A stretch of 40,711 bases of DNA. Source: PHAA01 sp964584415 (GTDB lineage Bacteria > Bacillota > Syntrophomonadia > Syntrophomonadales > Syntrophomonadaceae). Below the pieces are notes generated by a model. It did no database searches and had not been told where the DNA came from. It saw nothing but the letters and a program-made list of their open reading frames with translations. This document shows, one piece after another, positions 7,561 to 15,461 of the stretch (the stretch's first letter is position 1; each line of letters opens with the position of its first letter). Location of the stretch: assembly GCA_964584415.1 (NCBI GenBank), contig CAZOZX010000008.1, positions 1 to 40,711 of the forward strand, given 5' to 3'. Position numbers and translations under genes: made by a program.

Positions 7561-8268
7561 TTGAGCATCCTTTACTGGGCGCTGGCATTAACTGCGGTTG
7601 TAAACGGTACCCTTTTACTGTTTGGTTATCTCAGTAATCAGGTTTTCCCCCAGCCATTGGAGGCAGATGAAGAAAAAGCCTACCTTGAACAACTGCAGCA
7701 GGGCAACATGTGTGCTCGCAATGTTTTAATCGAACATAACCTGCGGTTGGTAGCTCACGTTGTCAAAAAATATGAGAGCAGCGGGGAAGATATGGAGGAC
7801 CTTATCTCCATTGGCACAATTGGTCTGATTAAGGCCATCAAAACCTTCAACCATGATCGCGGGGTTAAACTAGCTACTTATTCTGCTCGCTGCATTGAAA
7901 ATGAGGTTCTTATGCACCTGCGAAATATCAAAAAATTGCGGCAGGAAATGTCAATCTATGATCCTATCGGTTTTGACAAAGAAGGTAATGAGATCTCGCT
8001 TATGGATGTACTCACCACGGAATGCGAGATTATGGAAGTGATAGAAGCCCGCATGCAAGGTGAGCAAGTCAAGGACAAAATGGATTCGCTGTCCCGTCGG
8101 GAACGCCAAGTGGTTGAAATGCGGTATGGATTATGCAACGGTCTGAAGGAGACACAGCGTGACATTGCGCGTAAGCTGGGTATTTCGCGGTCTTATGTAT
8201 CCAGGATCGAAAAACGGGCTCTTAACAAGCTGATTCGAGAAATAGGATTAGAAGTCAATAGAGCTTAA
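7561..8268 (+). CDS. sigK: RNA polymerase sporulation sigma factor SigK
   Basis: This 235-residue sigma-70 family protein is the late mother-cell factor that drives spore coat and cortex genes. The hydrophobic N-terminus (about residues 2-28, then FPQPLEADEEKAYL) matches the pro-sequence by which pro-sigma-K is held at the membrane until cut by SpoIVFB. Region 2 contains ARNVLIEHNLRLVAHVVKKYE and GEDMEDLISIGTIGLIKAI; region 4 contains TQRDIARKLGISRSYVSRIEKRAL. All are very close to Bacillus SigK. The frame is intact, with no skin-type element. Start TTG 7561 follows a perfect GGAGGTGAT. It is flanked by a divergent hypothetical gene and galT. Confidence 0.96.
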   Translation: MSILYWALALTAVVNGTLLLFGYLSNQVFPQPLEADEEKAYLEQLQQGNMCARNVLIEHNLRLVAHVVKKYESSGEDMEDLISIGTIGLIKAIKTFNHDRGVKLATYSARCIENEVLMHLRNIKKLRQEMSIYDPIGFDKEGNEISLMDVLTTECEIMEVIEARMQGEQVKDKMDSLSRRERQVVEMRYGLCNGLKETQRDIARKLGISRSYVSRIEKRALNKLIREIGLEVNRA

Positions 8269-8269
8269 T

Positions 8270-8307
8270 ATTAGATAATTCTTCAATAACTCGAGAAATT
8301 AGATAAT
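8270..8307 (+). repeat. Pair of 10-bp direct repeats
   Basis: ATTAGATAAT occurs at 8270-8279 and again at 8298-8307, 28 bp apart, just after the sigK stop codon. No function can be assigned; it may be chance in AT-rich sequence. Confidence 0.3.
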
Positions 8308-8324
8308 GTGGTTATAATATATTG

Positions 8325-8363
8325 CCCGCCGGTCGGCATTGACTTTGGCGGGATTTAATTTTT
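8325..8363 (+). terminator. Likely terminator of sigK
   Basis: CCCGCC (8325-8330) pairs with GGCGGG (8347-8352) across a 16-nt loop and is followed by ATTTAATTTTT. The stem is short but GC-only, and the T-rich stretch follows at once. Confidence 0.5.
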
Positions 8364-8428
8364 GCTAAGCCGTCAGGAAAAGACATCAAGAAAATTCCGG
8401 AAAAGAATATAATTAATAGATAGAATTT

Positions 8429-8457
8429 TTGAGGTGACAGAGATTTTGGGGTATTAT
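8429..8457 (+). promoter_or_regulatory. Candidate sigma-A promoter of galT
   Basis: TTGAGG (8429-8434) and TATTAT (8452-8457) are separated by 17 bp, matching the consensus at 4/6 and 5/6 positions, 42 bp before the galT start. Confidence 0.5.
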
Positions 8458-8499
8458 TAATTCTAAGTATGCCGTCGCTGGCGTTTGGAGGCTAGGCCT

Positions 8500-9507
8500 A
8501 TGTCGGAAATAAGAAGGGATCTGCTTAAAAATAACTGGGTCGCAATAGCTCCCGAGTCGGCATTAAAGCCGCATGATTTTCCGATAAAAAGGAGGGGCAT
8601 CGACCCCATTGGCAATCAAATCTTCTGCCCTTTTTGTGCAGGACACGAGGGAACCACCCCGCAGGAAATTATGGCAGTTCGCGATGAAGGTTCTGTCCCC
8701 AACGGGCCGGGATGGTCCATAAGGGTTGTTCCCAATAAATTTGCCGTATTTAAACTCGATGGAGACTTAGAAAAAACGCGCCATGGTATCTACAGCTATT
8801 TAAATGGTTTAGGAAGACAGGAAGTTATTATTGAAACCCCACAACATGGGATTGATTTGCATGATTTTAGCTCAGCCAAAATAGCCCAAATAGTTCGGGT
8901 GCTAAAAACCCGCTATGTAGCCTTGTCGGGTGATGAAAGAATAAAATACATTCAGATTTATAAAAACCGCGGCATTTTTGCCGGGGCTTCTTTGGAACAC
9001 AGCCATAGCCAATTAATGGGCCTGCCTTTTGTTCCGCGCTGCAACATCGGTGGGATTGATTATTACCAGAGACATCAAAAGTGCCTCTTATGCGCTATTC
9101 TAGAGCAGGAAAAGCAGGATGAACTGCGCATTGTTTATGAGACGAGTCATTTCATTGCTATTTGTCCCTATGCATCGCGTTTTGCTTATGAGAGCTGGAT
9201 AATTCCGAAGCGGCACACTGAACATTTCGGCGATATCAACGACAGTGAAATTGATGAATTGGCTGTATTTTGCCTTTCCTATTTGCGGATGATAATTAAA
9301 ACGCTGGAAGACCCAGCCTATAATTTTGTAATTAATACTGCGCCGATTAATACCGCATATCAACCGGGTTTTCATTGGTACCTGGAAATAGCCCCACGTT
9401 TATTAGTCACTACCGGGGTGGACGTAGCCACTGGGATTTACACCAATCCGGTAGCGCCAGAACTTGCAGCCGCTCTTTTTAAGGAGCAAATAGTAAATTA
9501 CTTTTAA
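8500..9507 (+). CDS. galT: Galactose-1-phosphate uridylyltransferase-like protein (GalT family)
   Basis: This 335-residue HIT-superfamily nucleotidyltransferase is predicted to exchange the hexose-1-phosphate of a nucleotide sugar through a nucleotidyl-histidine. CPFC (Cys43, Cys46) is the expected zinc pair. EHSHSQLMGLPFVP carries the active-site H-x-H-x-Q (His167, His169), where many GalT proteins have HPHGQ. A second CxxC (195-198) and HWYLEIAPR (from 292) also fit. With HSHSQ, a related specificity such as an ADP-sugar activity cannot be excluded. I chose ATG 8500 because GGAGG (8487-8491) lies 8 nt upstream; the in-frame TTG 8485 overlaps that site. No other Leloir-pathway gene is nearby. 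Confidence 0.85.
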   Translation: MSEIRRDLLKNNWVAIAPESALKPHDFPIKRRGIDPIGNQIFCPFCAGHEGTTPQEIMAVRDEGSVPNGPGWSIRVVPNKFAVFKLDGDLEKTRHGIYSYLNGLGRQEVIIETPQHGIDLHDFSSAKIAQIVRVLKTRYVALSGDERIKYIQIYKNRGIFAGASLEHSHSQLMGLPFVPRCNIGGIDYYQRHQKCLLCAILEQEKQDELRIVYETSHFIAICPYASRFAYESWIIPKRHTEHFGDINDSEIDELAVFCLSYLRMIIKTLEDPAYNFVINTAPINTAYQPGFHWYLEIAPRLLVTTGVDVATGIYTNPVAPELAAALFKEQIVNYF

Positions 9508-9518
9508 AGGGGTATTTA

Positions 9519-10034
9519 ATGTTAGAATTGCTCTACCCGCGCTATTATGTAGATACATTGCTGGATATACCGCTGGACAAGCTCAAAAGTCAAAATATTT
9601 CTGCCTTTATAGTTGACCTGGATAACACCATAACCGAGTGGAACAGCAGCGAATTGAGGATTGAGGTAGAAGACTGGTTTAGAATGATAAAAGCCAAAGG
9701 TTTTAAGGCGTGCATATTATCAAATAACGGAGAAGAACGAATAAGACGGGTGGCCGAACGACTGGACATACCCTTTATTCACCGGGCCGCCAAACCTCGC
9801 CGCGGGGCTTTTCGGCGCGCCGTTCAAATCTTGGGGGTCCCTGCCAGCCAAACCGCTGTTGTGGGAGACCAGATTTTTACGGATGTACTTGGGGGCAACC
9901 GTACCGGCCTCTTTACCATCCTGGTAAAGCCCTTGGCTCGGAGAGAATTCATTGGAACCAAGATAAATAGAACACTGGAACTTTTTGTACTGCATCTGCT
10001 ATTTAAAAAGGTCCCCGGTCAGGGGGGTGAATAG
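9519..10034 (+). CDS. YqeG family HAD-IIIA type phosphatase
   Basis: This 171-residue protein has the complete HAD motif set: VDLDNT (Asp33, Asp35), LSNN (Ser68), Lys92 in AAKPRRGAF, and GDQIFTD (Asp117, Asp122). It starts LELLYPRYYVDTLLDI, typical of YqeG, a small Firmicutes HAD phosphatase of unsettled substrate (phosphatidylglycerophosphate phosphatase activity has been proposed for relatives). It has no membrane segment. ATG 9519 follows AAAGGGG. aroE starts 2 bp after the stop, so the two are surely co-transcribed; the same pairing is familiar in other Firmicutes. Confidence 0.92.
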   Translation: MLELLYPRYYVDTLLDIPLDKLKSQNISAFIVDLDNTITEWNSSELRIEVEDWFRMIKAKGFKACILSNNGEERIRRVAERLDIPFIHRAAKPRRGAFRRAVQILGVPASQTAVVGDQIFTDVLGGNRTGLFTILVKPLARREFIGTKINRTLELFVLHLLFKKVPGQGGE

Positions 10035-10036
10035 TA

Positions 10037-10894
10037 ATGATTTTTGACAGGCATACATTAATTATGGGGTTGATTGGTAATCCGCTCGGACATAGTCTAT
10101 CACCGATGATGCACAACCTGACTCTTGACGAAATGGGTGTAAACGGTGTCTATCTGCCGATTGAGGTAAAATCTCAAAATTTACAGGAAGCCGTTTTGGG
10201 GTTACGGGCTCTGAATTTTACTGGCGTTAATGTTACTATTCCTTTCAAACAATCAGTAATCCCATTTTTAGATGAGATGTCCCCAGAGGCCAGCGCCTGT
10301 CAAGCGGTCAACCTGATCAAAATTGTTGACGGGCGGTTGATTGGATATAATACCGATGGAATAGGCTTTATGTCTAGTTTGCGGGAAGAAGGAATTACCA
10401 CACTAAACCGGGTAGCAGTCATTGGCGCCGGGGGGGCAGCCCAGTCAGTAACCTATGAACTAATCAAGGCTGGGGCTGAGCATTTGGATATATTTGATAT
10501 TGTTGAGAAACGAGCCCTTGACTTGGCCCATTTTATCAATGGTCTGGGTTTGGGGCAGGCGATAGGCCATGTTATGGATGAGGCAGAAGTAGAACGATCT
10601 GGTTCAAATGCTGAACTTATTGTTAATTGCAGTCCAGTTGGAATGCATCCTAATATGAACCAGACACCTATACAATCGTTTCAAACCATGCAGCCAAATA
10701 CGGTTGTTTATGATTTAATTTATAACCCGCCTAAAACTAAATTCCTGGCTATGGCTGAAGAGACCAATCTAAAAACGATCAATGGGGCAGCTATGCTGGT
10801 CCACCAGGGAGCGCTAACCCTGAAGATACTCACCGGGATTGAGCCCCCTTTGCTTTTTATGAAAGAAGTGATCCGAAATAGTCTGCAGAAATAG
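10037..10894 (+). CDS. aroE: Shikimate dehydrogenase (NADP+)
   Basis: This 285-residue enzyme reduces 3-dehydroshikimate to shikimate. Substrate-binding residues appear in GNPLGHSLSPMMHN (from 14), NVTIPFK (catalytic Lys71) and NTDG (Asp107). The NADP-binding Rossmann loop is GAGGAA (130-135). The C-terminus (AMLVHQGALTLKILTG) is normal, so the gene is full length. ATG 10037 follows GGGGGGTGA. It shares the operon with yqeG upstream and with a minor prepilin gene downstream, whose probable ATA start lies inside the last codons of aroE. Further shikimate genes (aroC, aroK) follow about 1 kb later. Confidence 0.95.
   Translation: MIFDRHTLIMGLIGNPLGHSLSPMMHNLTLDEMGVNGVYLPIEVKSQNLQEAVLGLRALNFTGVNVTIPFKQSVIPFLDEMSPEASACQAVNLIKIVDGRLIGYNTDGIGFMSSLREEGITTLNRVAVIGAGGAAQSVTYELIKAGAEHLDIFDIVEKRALDLAHFINGLGLGQAIGHVMDEAEVERSGSNAELIVNCSPVGMHPNMNQTPIQSFQTMQPNTVVYDLIYNPPKTKFLAMAEETNLKTINGAAMLVHQGALTLKILTGIEPPLLFMKEVIRNSLQK
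10862..10880 (+). promoter_or_regulatory. Ribosome binding site and ATA start of the FimT-like prepilin
   Basis: AAAGAAGTGATC (10862-10873) matches 10 of 12 bases of the full anti-SD complement AAGGAGGTGATC. ATA at 10878 begins 9 nt after the position equivalent to the end of AGGAGG. The frame has a stop at 10869-10871 and no ATG, GTG or TTG before the prepilin cleavage motif. Confidence 0.55.
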
Positions 10895-11333
10895 GGGTTT
10901 TACTCTTATAGAATTAGTTGTGGTAATGGCCATAATAGTATTGATGAGTGCTATAGCTTATCCATCCATGGCCCGGCCGCTGAATGATGCTAAACTGGAA
11001 ACCGATGCCAGACAAATGGCGGATGTTTTGCGCATGGCCCGCCAACAAGCCATCACTACCGGTCAAACGGCCACGGTGGTATTTTACCCGGCTAATGCAA
11101 TGTACAAAATTAATGGACAGTCTTTAATTAACCTTAAAACAGGTATAAGGTTCGTAGGCCTTACTTCCTTTACAACCCGAGTTAATACTCTTCCCGCATG
11201 TACCTTTTCGCCTACTGGAGCACCAGGATCAGGTGGAACTGTAACCTTAACTAATGGGAACCGTCTTATATACGTCATTGTGAATCCAGTAGCCGGCAGG
11301 GTCAGACTATCAGATACTCCGCCGGATTTATAA
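10878..11333 (+). CDS. FimT/GspH-like minor prepilin with probable ATA start
   Basis: From ATA 10878 the frame reads a short basic leader (VCRNRG) followed by FTLIELVVVMAIIVLMSAIAY: a perfect type III signal peptide with Gly(-1), Phe(+1) and Glu(+5). The body (ADVLRMARQQAITTGQTATVVF, GTVTLTNGNRLIYVIVNPVAGRVRL) fits the GspH/FimT pseudopilin fold. About 151 residues. The first conventional start, GTG 10920, would remove the whole leader and could not give a working prepilin. The gene overlaps aroE by 17 bp and lies 4 kb from the main pilus cluster. It would be processed by PilD and help prime pilus assembly. Alternatives to the ATA start are a +1 frameshift from aroE or a sequence error. Confidence 0.85.
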   Translation: MVCRNRGFTLIELVVVMAIIVLMSAIAYPSMARPLNDAKLETDARQMADVLRMARQQAITTGQTATVVFYPANAMYKINGQSLINLKTGIRFVGLTSFTTRVNTLPACTFSPTGAPGSGGTVTLTNGNRLIYVIVNPVAGRVRLSDTPPDL

Positions 11334-11351
11334 CTGCAAAGGAGGATCAGG

Positions 11352-11858
11352 ATGTTATTACAGCTTCTGTTTATATTTTTCGCCCGTATTACCGACGTAT
11401 CTTTGGGAACCATTCGTATGATACTCATTGTCAGAGGCGACAAATGGCCTGCGGCAATTATTGGTTTTATTGAGATCATGGTCTATACGCTTGCACTTGG
11501 CATGGTGGTGGGGGCCTTAAGTGATCCATTGAAACTGACTGTATTCTGTTTGGGATTTTCGCTGGGAGTAATAGTAGGCAGTGTTATAGAGGAGCGGCTG
11601 GCATTGGGATATCGGGGAGTTCAAGTTATTATTGATCGGGACCACTGCTATATTGTCGAGGAACTTCGAGAGCAGGGTTTCCCCGTGACCACCTGGGAAG
11701 CGGAAGGTAAGTTAGGGCCAAAAATGGTTCTCAGCATGGTTTTGAAAAGACAGTTGGCCCGCAAAGTCACCACCTATATTACTGAACGGGAACCCGGTGC
11801 TTTTGTGGTTTTTATGGAACCAAAACATTTTCGGGGCGGATATATTATAAAAAAATAG
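11352..11858 (+). CDS. DUF2179 / UPF0316 membrane protein
   Basis: This 168-residue protein has three predicted membrane segments in its first 80 residues (LLQLLFIFFARITDVSLGTI, then about 35-55 and 60-80) and a soluble C-terminal domain (GVQVIIDRDHCYIVEELREQGFPVTTWEAEG). It ends FVVFMEPKHFRGGYIIKK. That layout matches the UPF0316 family (DUF5698 plus DUF2179), whose function is unknown. ATG 11352 follows AAAGGAGGATC. It lies between the minor prepilin and aroC (9 bp away), so it belongs to the same transcription unit, although no functional link to either is evident. Confidence 0.9.
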   Translation: MLLQLLFIFFARITDVSLGTIRMILIVRGDKWPAAIIGFIEIMVYTLALGMVVGALSDPLKLTVFCLGFSLGVIVGSVIEERLALGYRGVQVIIDRDHCYIVEELREQGFPVTTWEAEGKLGPKMVLSMVLKRQLARKVTTYITEREPGAFVVFMEPKHFRGGYIIKK

Positions 11859-11867
11859 GGGGTTTAT

Positions 11868-13055
11868 ATGCTTAAGTACACGACCGCTGGTGAATCTCCT
11901 GGCAAGGGACTGATTGTTTTAATAGAGGATTTGCCAGCTGGATTACCTATAAGTGCAGAAGAAATAAATTGGCAGCTAAGCCGTCGGCAAAAAGGCCATG
12001 GGCGCGGGGGGCGCATGGTTATTGAGTCAGACCAAGCGGAAATATTGGCAGGTATCCGGGCCGGCTGCACAACTGGCAGTCCAGTGGCACTGAGTATAAA
12101 GAACAAGGATTGGGAGAATTGGCAGGAGATTATGGCCCCGGATGGCTCAAGCGAAGGAAGAGAGAAAGCGGTTAGAAGACCGCGGCCAGGACATGCTGAT
12201 TTGGCAGGGGCCATGAAATACAATCACAGCGATATGCGTGATGTCCTGGAAAGAGCCAGTGCCCGCGAAACCGCAGCAAGAGTAGCGGCCGGTGCTATTT
12301 TTCGCAAATTGCTGGAATGTCTTGACATAAAAATCTATAGCCAGGTGCTGTCGATCGGTGAAGTTCTCGCCCGGCCAGAATTAATCAGCAATGAGAATCT
12401 ATCTGAGATTGAAGCAGTCACCGAACTATCACCGGTAAGATGTGCAGACAAGGATGCTGAAGCTCAGATGATAGGAGCCATTGATTCCGCCCGCCAAGCG
12501 GGAGAATCTTTGGGGGGCAGTTTTGAGGTTGGCGCCCTGGGCGTGCCACCAGGCATTGGTACATACACCTGTTGGGAGAATAGACTGGATGCAAGGTTAG
12601 GTGGTCTGTTGATGACCATCCCGGCTATAAAGGCGGTCGAGATTGGTGACGGGATAAGAAATGCCGCTGCACCCGGTTCAAGAGTTCACGATGAGATTCA
12701 TTATCAGCCGGAAAAGGGATTATATCGTCTCACTAATCATGCCGGAGGTATCGAAGGTGGCATGAGCAATGGTGAGATAATATGGGCTCGTGCCTACATG
12801 AAACCTATCCCCACCCTTTACAAACCATTACTCAGTGTAAATACGGAAAAATGGATTGAAGAGAAGGCCGATATTGAAAGATCTGATATCTGTGCAGTAC
12901 CGGCAGCCAGCGTGGTTGGAGAAGCCATGATGGCTTATGGCCTGGCTCAGGTGTTTTTGGAAAAGTTCGGGGGAGATTTTTTAGATCAAATCAGGGAAAA
13001 TTATGCCGGCTATTGTGAGTATTTACGAAAGGTATGGAAATGGCAAAGAATATAG
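11868..13055 (+). CDS. aroC: Chorismate synthase
   Basis: This 395-residue, FMN-dependent enzyme converts 5-enolpyruvylshikimate-3-phosphate to chorismate. Family motifs are RRQKGHGRGGRM (39-50), RPRPGHADLAGAMKY followed by RDVLERASARETAARVAAGA, and HAGGIEGGMSNGE near residue 290. The length is normal. ATG 11868 follows AGGGGG. The C-terminal codons overlap the start of aroK, so the two are translated together. The His in KGHGRG is often Tyr in the family. Confidence 0.96.
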   Translation: MLKYTTAGESPGKGLIVLIEDLPAGLPISAEEINWQLSRRQKGHGRGGRMVIESDQAEILAGIRAGCTTGSPVALSIKNKDWENWQEIMAPDGSSEGREKAVRRPRPGHADLAGAMKYNHSDMRDVLERASARETAARVAAGAIFRKLLECLDIKIYSQVLSIGEVLARPELISNENLSEIEAVTELSPVRCADKDAEAQMIGAIDSARQAGESLGGSFEVGALGVPPGIGTYTCWENRLDARLGGLLMTIPAIKAVEIGDGIRNAAAPGSRVHDEIHYQPEKGLYRLTNHAGGIEGGMSNGEIIWARAYMKPIPTLYKPLLSVNTEKWIEEKADIERSDICAVPAASVVGEAMMAYGLAQVFLEKFGGDFLDQIRENYAGYCEYLRKVWKWQRI

Positions 13056-13564
13056 TGCTGATAGGTTTTATGGGAACCGGTAAAACCACCATTGGTATGC
13101 GCTTGGCTGAAAAACTAAAGAGAACCTTTGTGGATATGGACCGTGAAATAGAGTCTTTAACTGGTTTGTCAATTGCGGATATTTTTAGGATGTACGGTGA
13201 AATAAGGTTCCGATCCGAAGAGACCCTGATGGCACACAAAATGGGAAGACGGTCGGATCTGGTTATATCCACGGGTGGAGGTACGGTACTTCAGGAAGAG
13301 AATATTTCCGCGCTGAAAGAAAATGGGGTCTTGATCTGCCTGGATGCTCAGCCAGCCGATATTTATGCCCGGGTAAACCGCAAAAAGGGAAGCAGGCCGC
13401 TGCTGAAAAAGGACATAACCATCACCGAAATAGAAGAGTTTCTGCGACTGAGAGAGCCGTTCTATGCTTGCGCTGATATACGTGTTTCCACCAGTAATAA
13501 AAATACATCGGAGATAGCCGAAGAAATTATCCAAAATCTTCGTAACCAAGGTTGGCTTGATTAA
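13040..13564 (+). CDS. aroK: Shikimate kinase
   Basis: This 174-residue kinase phosphorylates shikimate at the 3-hydroxyl using ATP. The P-loop GFMGTGKTT is at residues 9-17. FVDMDREIE holds the Asp pair that binds magnesium and shikimate, RFRSEE holds a shikimate-binding Arg, and STGGGTV the central Gly-rich motif. RKKGSRPLL is in the lid region. Of two in-frame ATG codons (13034, 13040) I chose 13040, since GAAAGG (13027-13032) is then 7 nt away. It overlaps aroC by 16 bp. No aroB gene follows; nadE comes next. Confidence 0.95.
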   Translation: MAKNIVLIGFMGTGKTTIGMRLAEKLKRTFVDMDREIESLTGLSIADIFRMYGEIRFRSEETLMAHKMGRRSDLVISTGGGTVLQEENISALKENGVLICLDAQPADIYARVNRKKGSRPLLKKDITITEIEEFLRLREPFYACADIRVSTSNKNTSEIAEEIIQNLRNQGWLD

Positions 13565-13604
13565 CGGGCTAAATCCCGCAAACATAAAAGTAGGGGGACT
13601 GCAG

Positions 13605-15254
13605 ATGAAAATTGCCATGGCTCAACTGAATCCAGTTGTGGGAGACATTGTGGGTAACTTAGGGAGAATGAAGGAATTGTGGGCCGACTGCTATGCCCAG
13701 CAAGTAGACCTGGTTATATTTTCGGAGTTATGTTTGGTTGGCTATCCTCCGCGGGATCTCTTGGAATGGCCTTCATTTATTGAGCGGGTAGGCCAGGCTA
13801 TTCAAACCCTGGTCGAATTATCCAAAGATTATCCTGGGACCGGTATAGTATTAGGCGCACCGGTTCCCACTGGAAAACGTATTGGCCGCGGTCTGCACAA
13901 TTCTGCCCTTCTGATAGCTGACGGAGCAATCTTGGCTACCCACCATAAATGCTTGCTGCCTACCTACGATGTCTTTGATGAGAGCCGGTATTTCGATGCT
14001 GGGAAAAAGGCCAAGACCGTTAATTTCAAAGGACTGCGTCTTGGTCTCACAGTATGCGAGGACATATGGAATGAAAGTGAACTGTGGAAAGGTGCAGTCC
14101 TTTACGATTTTGACCCAGTGGCTGAACTGGCCCGGGATGGAATGGATCTGCTGATCAACATTTCGGCATCACCCTATTTCCTGAATAAAGAAGAGATAAG
14201 GTGCCGCCTTATAAGTAAACACGCCAGGAATAATGGGGTGCCGGTAATCTACCTGAATCAAGTCGGAGCCAATGATGAACTGATATTTGATGGGCAGAGT
14301 ATGCTGGTCGACAAAGATGGGGAGATCATTGAGGTCTTGGCTGCTTTTAAGGAAGATATACGGGTGGTTGAAACCAGTCAGGATGGTGGCGGCGGCGTCT
14401 GCAATGCCGTGGATGCAATGGGGGAATTGTATCAAGCGCTGGTACTGGGTGTAGGTGATTACTTCCACAAATGCGGTTTTAACCGAGCTATTATTGGTTT
14501 ATCAGGAGGGATAGACTCTGCTTTGACCGCATGCCTGGCAGTTGCAGCTTTGGGAAAGGAAAATGTTTTGGGGGTAGCCATGCCCTCCCAGTATTCATCG
14601 AAAGGGAGCGTGGATGATTCTTTGCAATTGGCTGAAAATTTGGGTATTGAGTGTAAAATAATACCTATCATCAAAATATTTGAAGCCTACCTATCATCTC
14701 TTAAAGACCATTTCAAAGGGTACTCACCTGATATAACCGAAGAGAACATCCAGGCACGTATTAGAGGCAATATCTTAATGGCCCTGTCCAATAAGTATGG
14801 GTCCATGGTTATCAATACCGGAAATAAGAGCGAAATCGCAGTAGGTTATTGCACTCTGTATGGAGATATGTGCGGAGGTTTAAGCGCACTGGCTGATGTT
14901 CCCAAGACAATGGTCTATGAACTGGCTGCCTATATTAACCTGGACCGCGAGATTATACCTGTGGCGATTATTGAGAAGGCTCCTTCGGCTGAGTTACGCC
15001 CGGATCAAAAAGATCAAGACACCCTTCCGCCCTACCCGGTTCTGGATGCAATTTTAAATTTATATATCGAAGAGAACCTTTCCGCCGACCAAATTATCGA
15101 CAAGGGTTTTGAACCGGAAACAGTAAAATGGGTGCTGCGCACGGTAAACCATAATGAATATAAACGTAAACAGGCTGCCCCGGGCTTAAAAGTCAGTATC
15201 CGGGCATTTGGAGCAGGACGACGAATGCCGATAGCTTCACGTTACGAAATATAA
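13605..15254 (+). CDS. nadE: Glutamine-dependent NAD+ synthetase
   Basis: This 549-residue, two-domain enzyme makes NAD+ from deamido-NAD+, ATP and glutamine. The N-terminal nitrilase-type amidase has the catalytic triad Glu41 (FSELCLVGYPPRDLL), Lys115 (HHKCLLP) and Cys151 (TVCEDIW). The C-terminal synthetase domain has the PP-loop SGGIDS (300-305) and NTGNKSEIAVGY. The frame is open back to 13557, but ATG 13605 follows AGGGGG and begins KIAMAQLNPVVGDI, the usual N-terminus. It closes the aroC-aroK-nadE unit and is followed by a strong terminator. Confidence 0.96.
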   Translation: MKIAMAQLNPVVGDIVGNLGRMKELWADCYAQQVDLVIFSELCLVGYPPRDLLEWPSFIERVGQAIQTLVELSKDYPGTGIVLGAPVPTGKRIGRGLHNSALLIADGAILATHHKCLLPTYDVFDESRYFDAGKKAKTVNFKGLRLGLTVCEDIWNESELWKGAVLYDFDPVAELARDGMDLLINISASPYFLNKEEIRCRLISKHARNNGVPVIYLNQVGANDELIFDGQSMLVDKDGEIIEVLAAFKEDIRVVETSQDGGGGVCNAVDAMGELYQALVLGVGDYFHKCGFNRAIIGLSGGIDSALTACLAVAALGKENVLGVAMPSQYSSKGSVDDSLQLAENLGIECKIIPIIKIFEAYLSSLKDHFKGYSPDITEENIQARIRGNILMALSNKYGSMVINTGNKSEIAVGYCTLYGDMCGGLSALADVPKTMVYELAAYINLDREIIPVAIIEKAPSAELRPDQKDQDTLPPYPVLDAILNLYIEENLSADQIIDKGFEPETVKWVLRTVNHNEYKRKQAAPGLKVSIRAFGAGRRMPIASRYEI

Positions 15255-15285
15255 GCAAAGCTAACAATTTAATAACCAAGATCCT

Positions 15286-15313
15286 AACGGGGTTTTTATC
15301 AGCCCCGTTTTTT
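15286..15313 (+). terminator. Rho-independent terminator of nadE
   Basis: AACGGGG (15286-15292) pairs with CCCCGTT (15303-15309) over a 10-nt loop, with six T from 15308 to 15313. It ends the shikimate/nadE unit before the pilus promoter. Confidence 0.9.
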
Positions 15314-15326
15314 ATTATGAAAAATT

Positions 15327-15356
15327 TTGTAACAAAAAGGAAAAATATGCTAATAT
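15327..15356 (+). promoter_or_regulatory. Candidate promoter of the type IV pilus cluster
   Basis: TTGTAA (15327-15332) and TAATAT (15351-15356) are 18 bp apart, with TGC directly before the -10. It follows the nadE terminator and lies about 105 bp upstream of pilB. Confidence 0.55.
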
Positions 15357-15384
15357 ATAAAATAAATACAACTAAGTATCTTGG

Positions 15385-15418
15385 ATTTCGGGAAATAGCA
15401 TGAAAATTCCCGAAATCT
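15385..15418 (+). promoter_or_regulatory. Perfect hairpin in the pilB leader
   Basis: GATTTCGGGAA (15385-15395) is exactly complementary to TTCCCGAAATC (15408-15418), with a 12-nt loop. Only TT-A-GTT follows, so it is a poor terminator. It lies between the likely promoter and pilB and may act as a leader or attenuator structure. Confidence 0.55.
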
Positions 15419-15461
15419 TTAGTTGGACCAAAAAGCAGAGGAAGATCAGGGAATATAGGTC

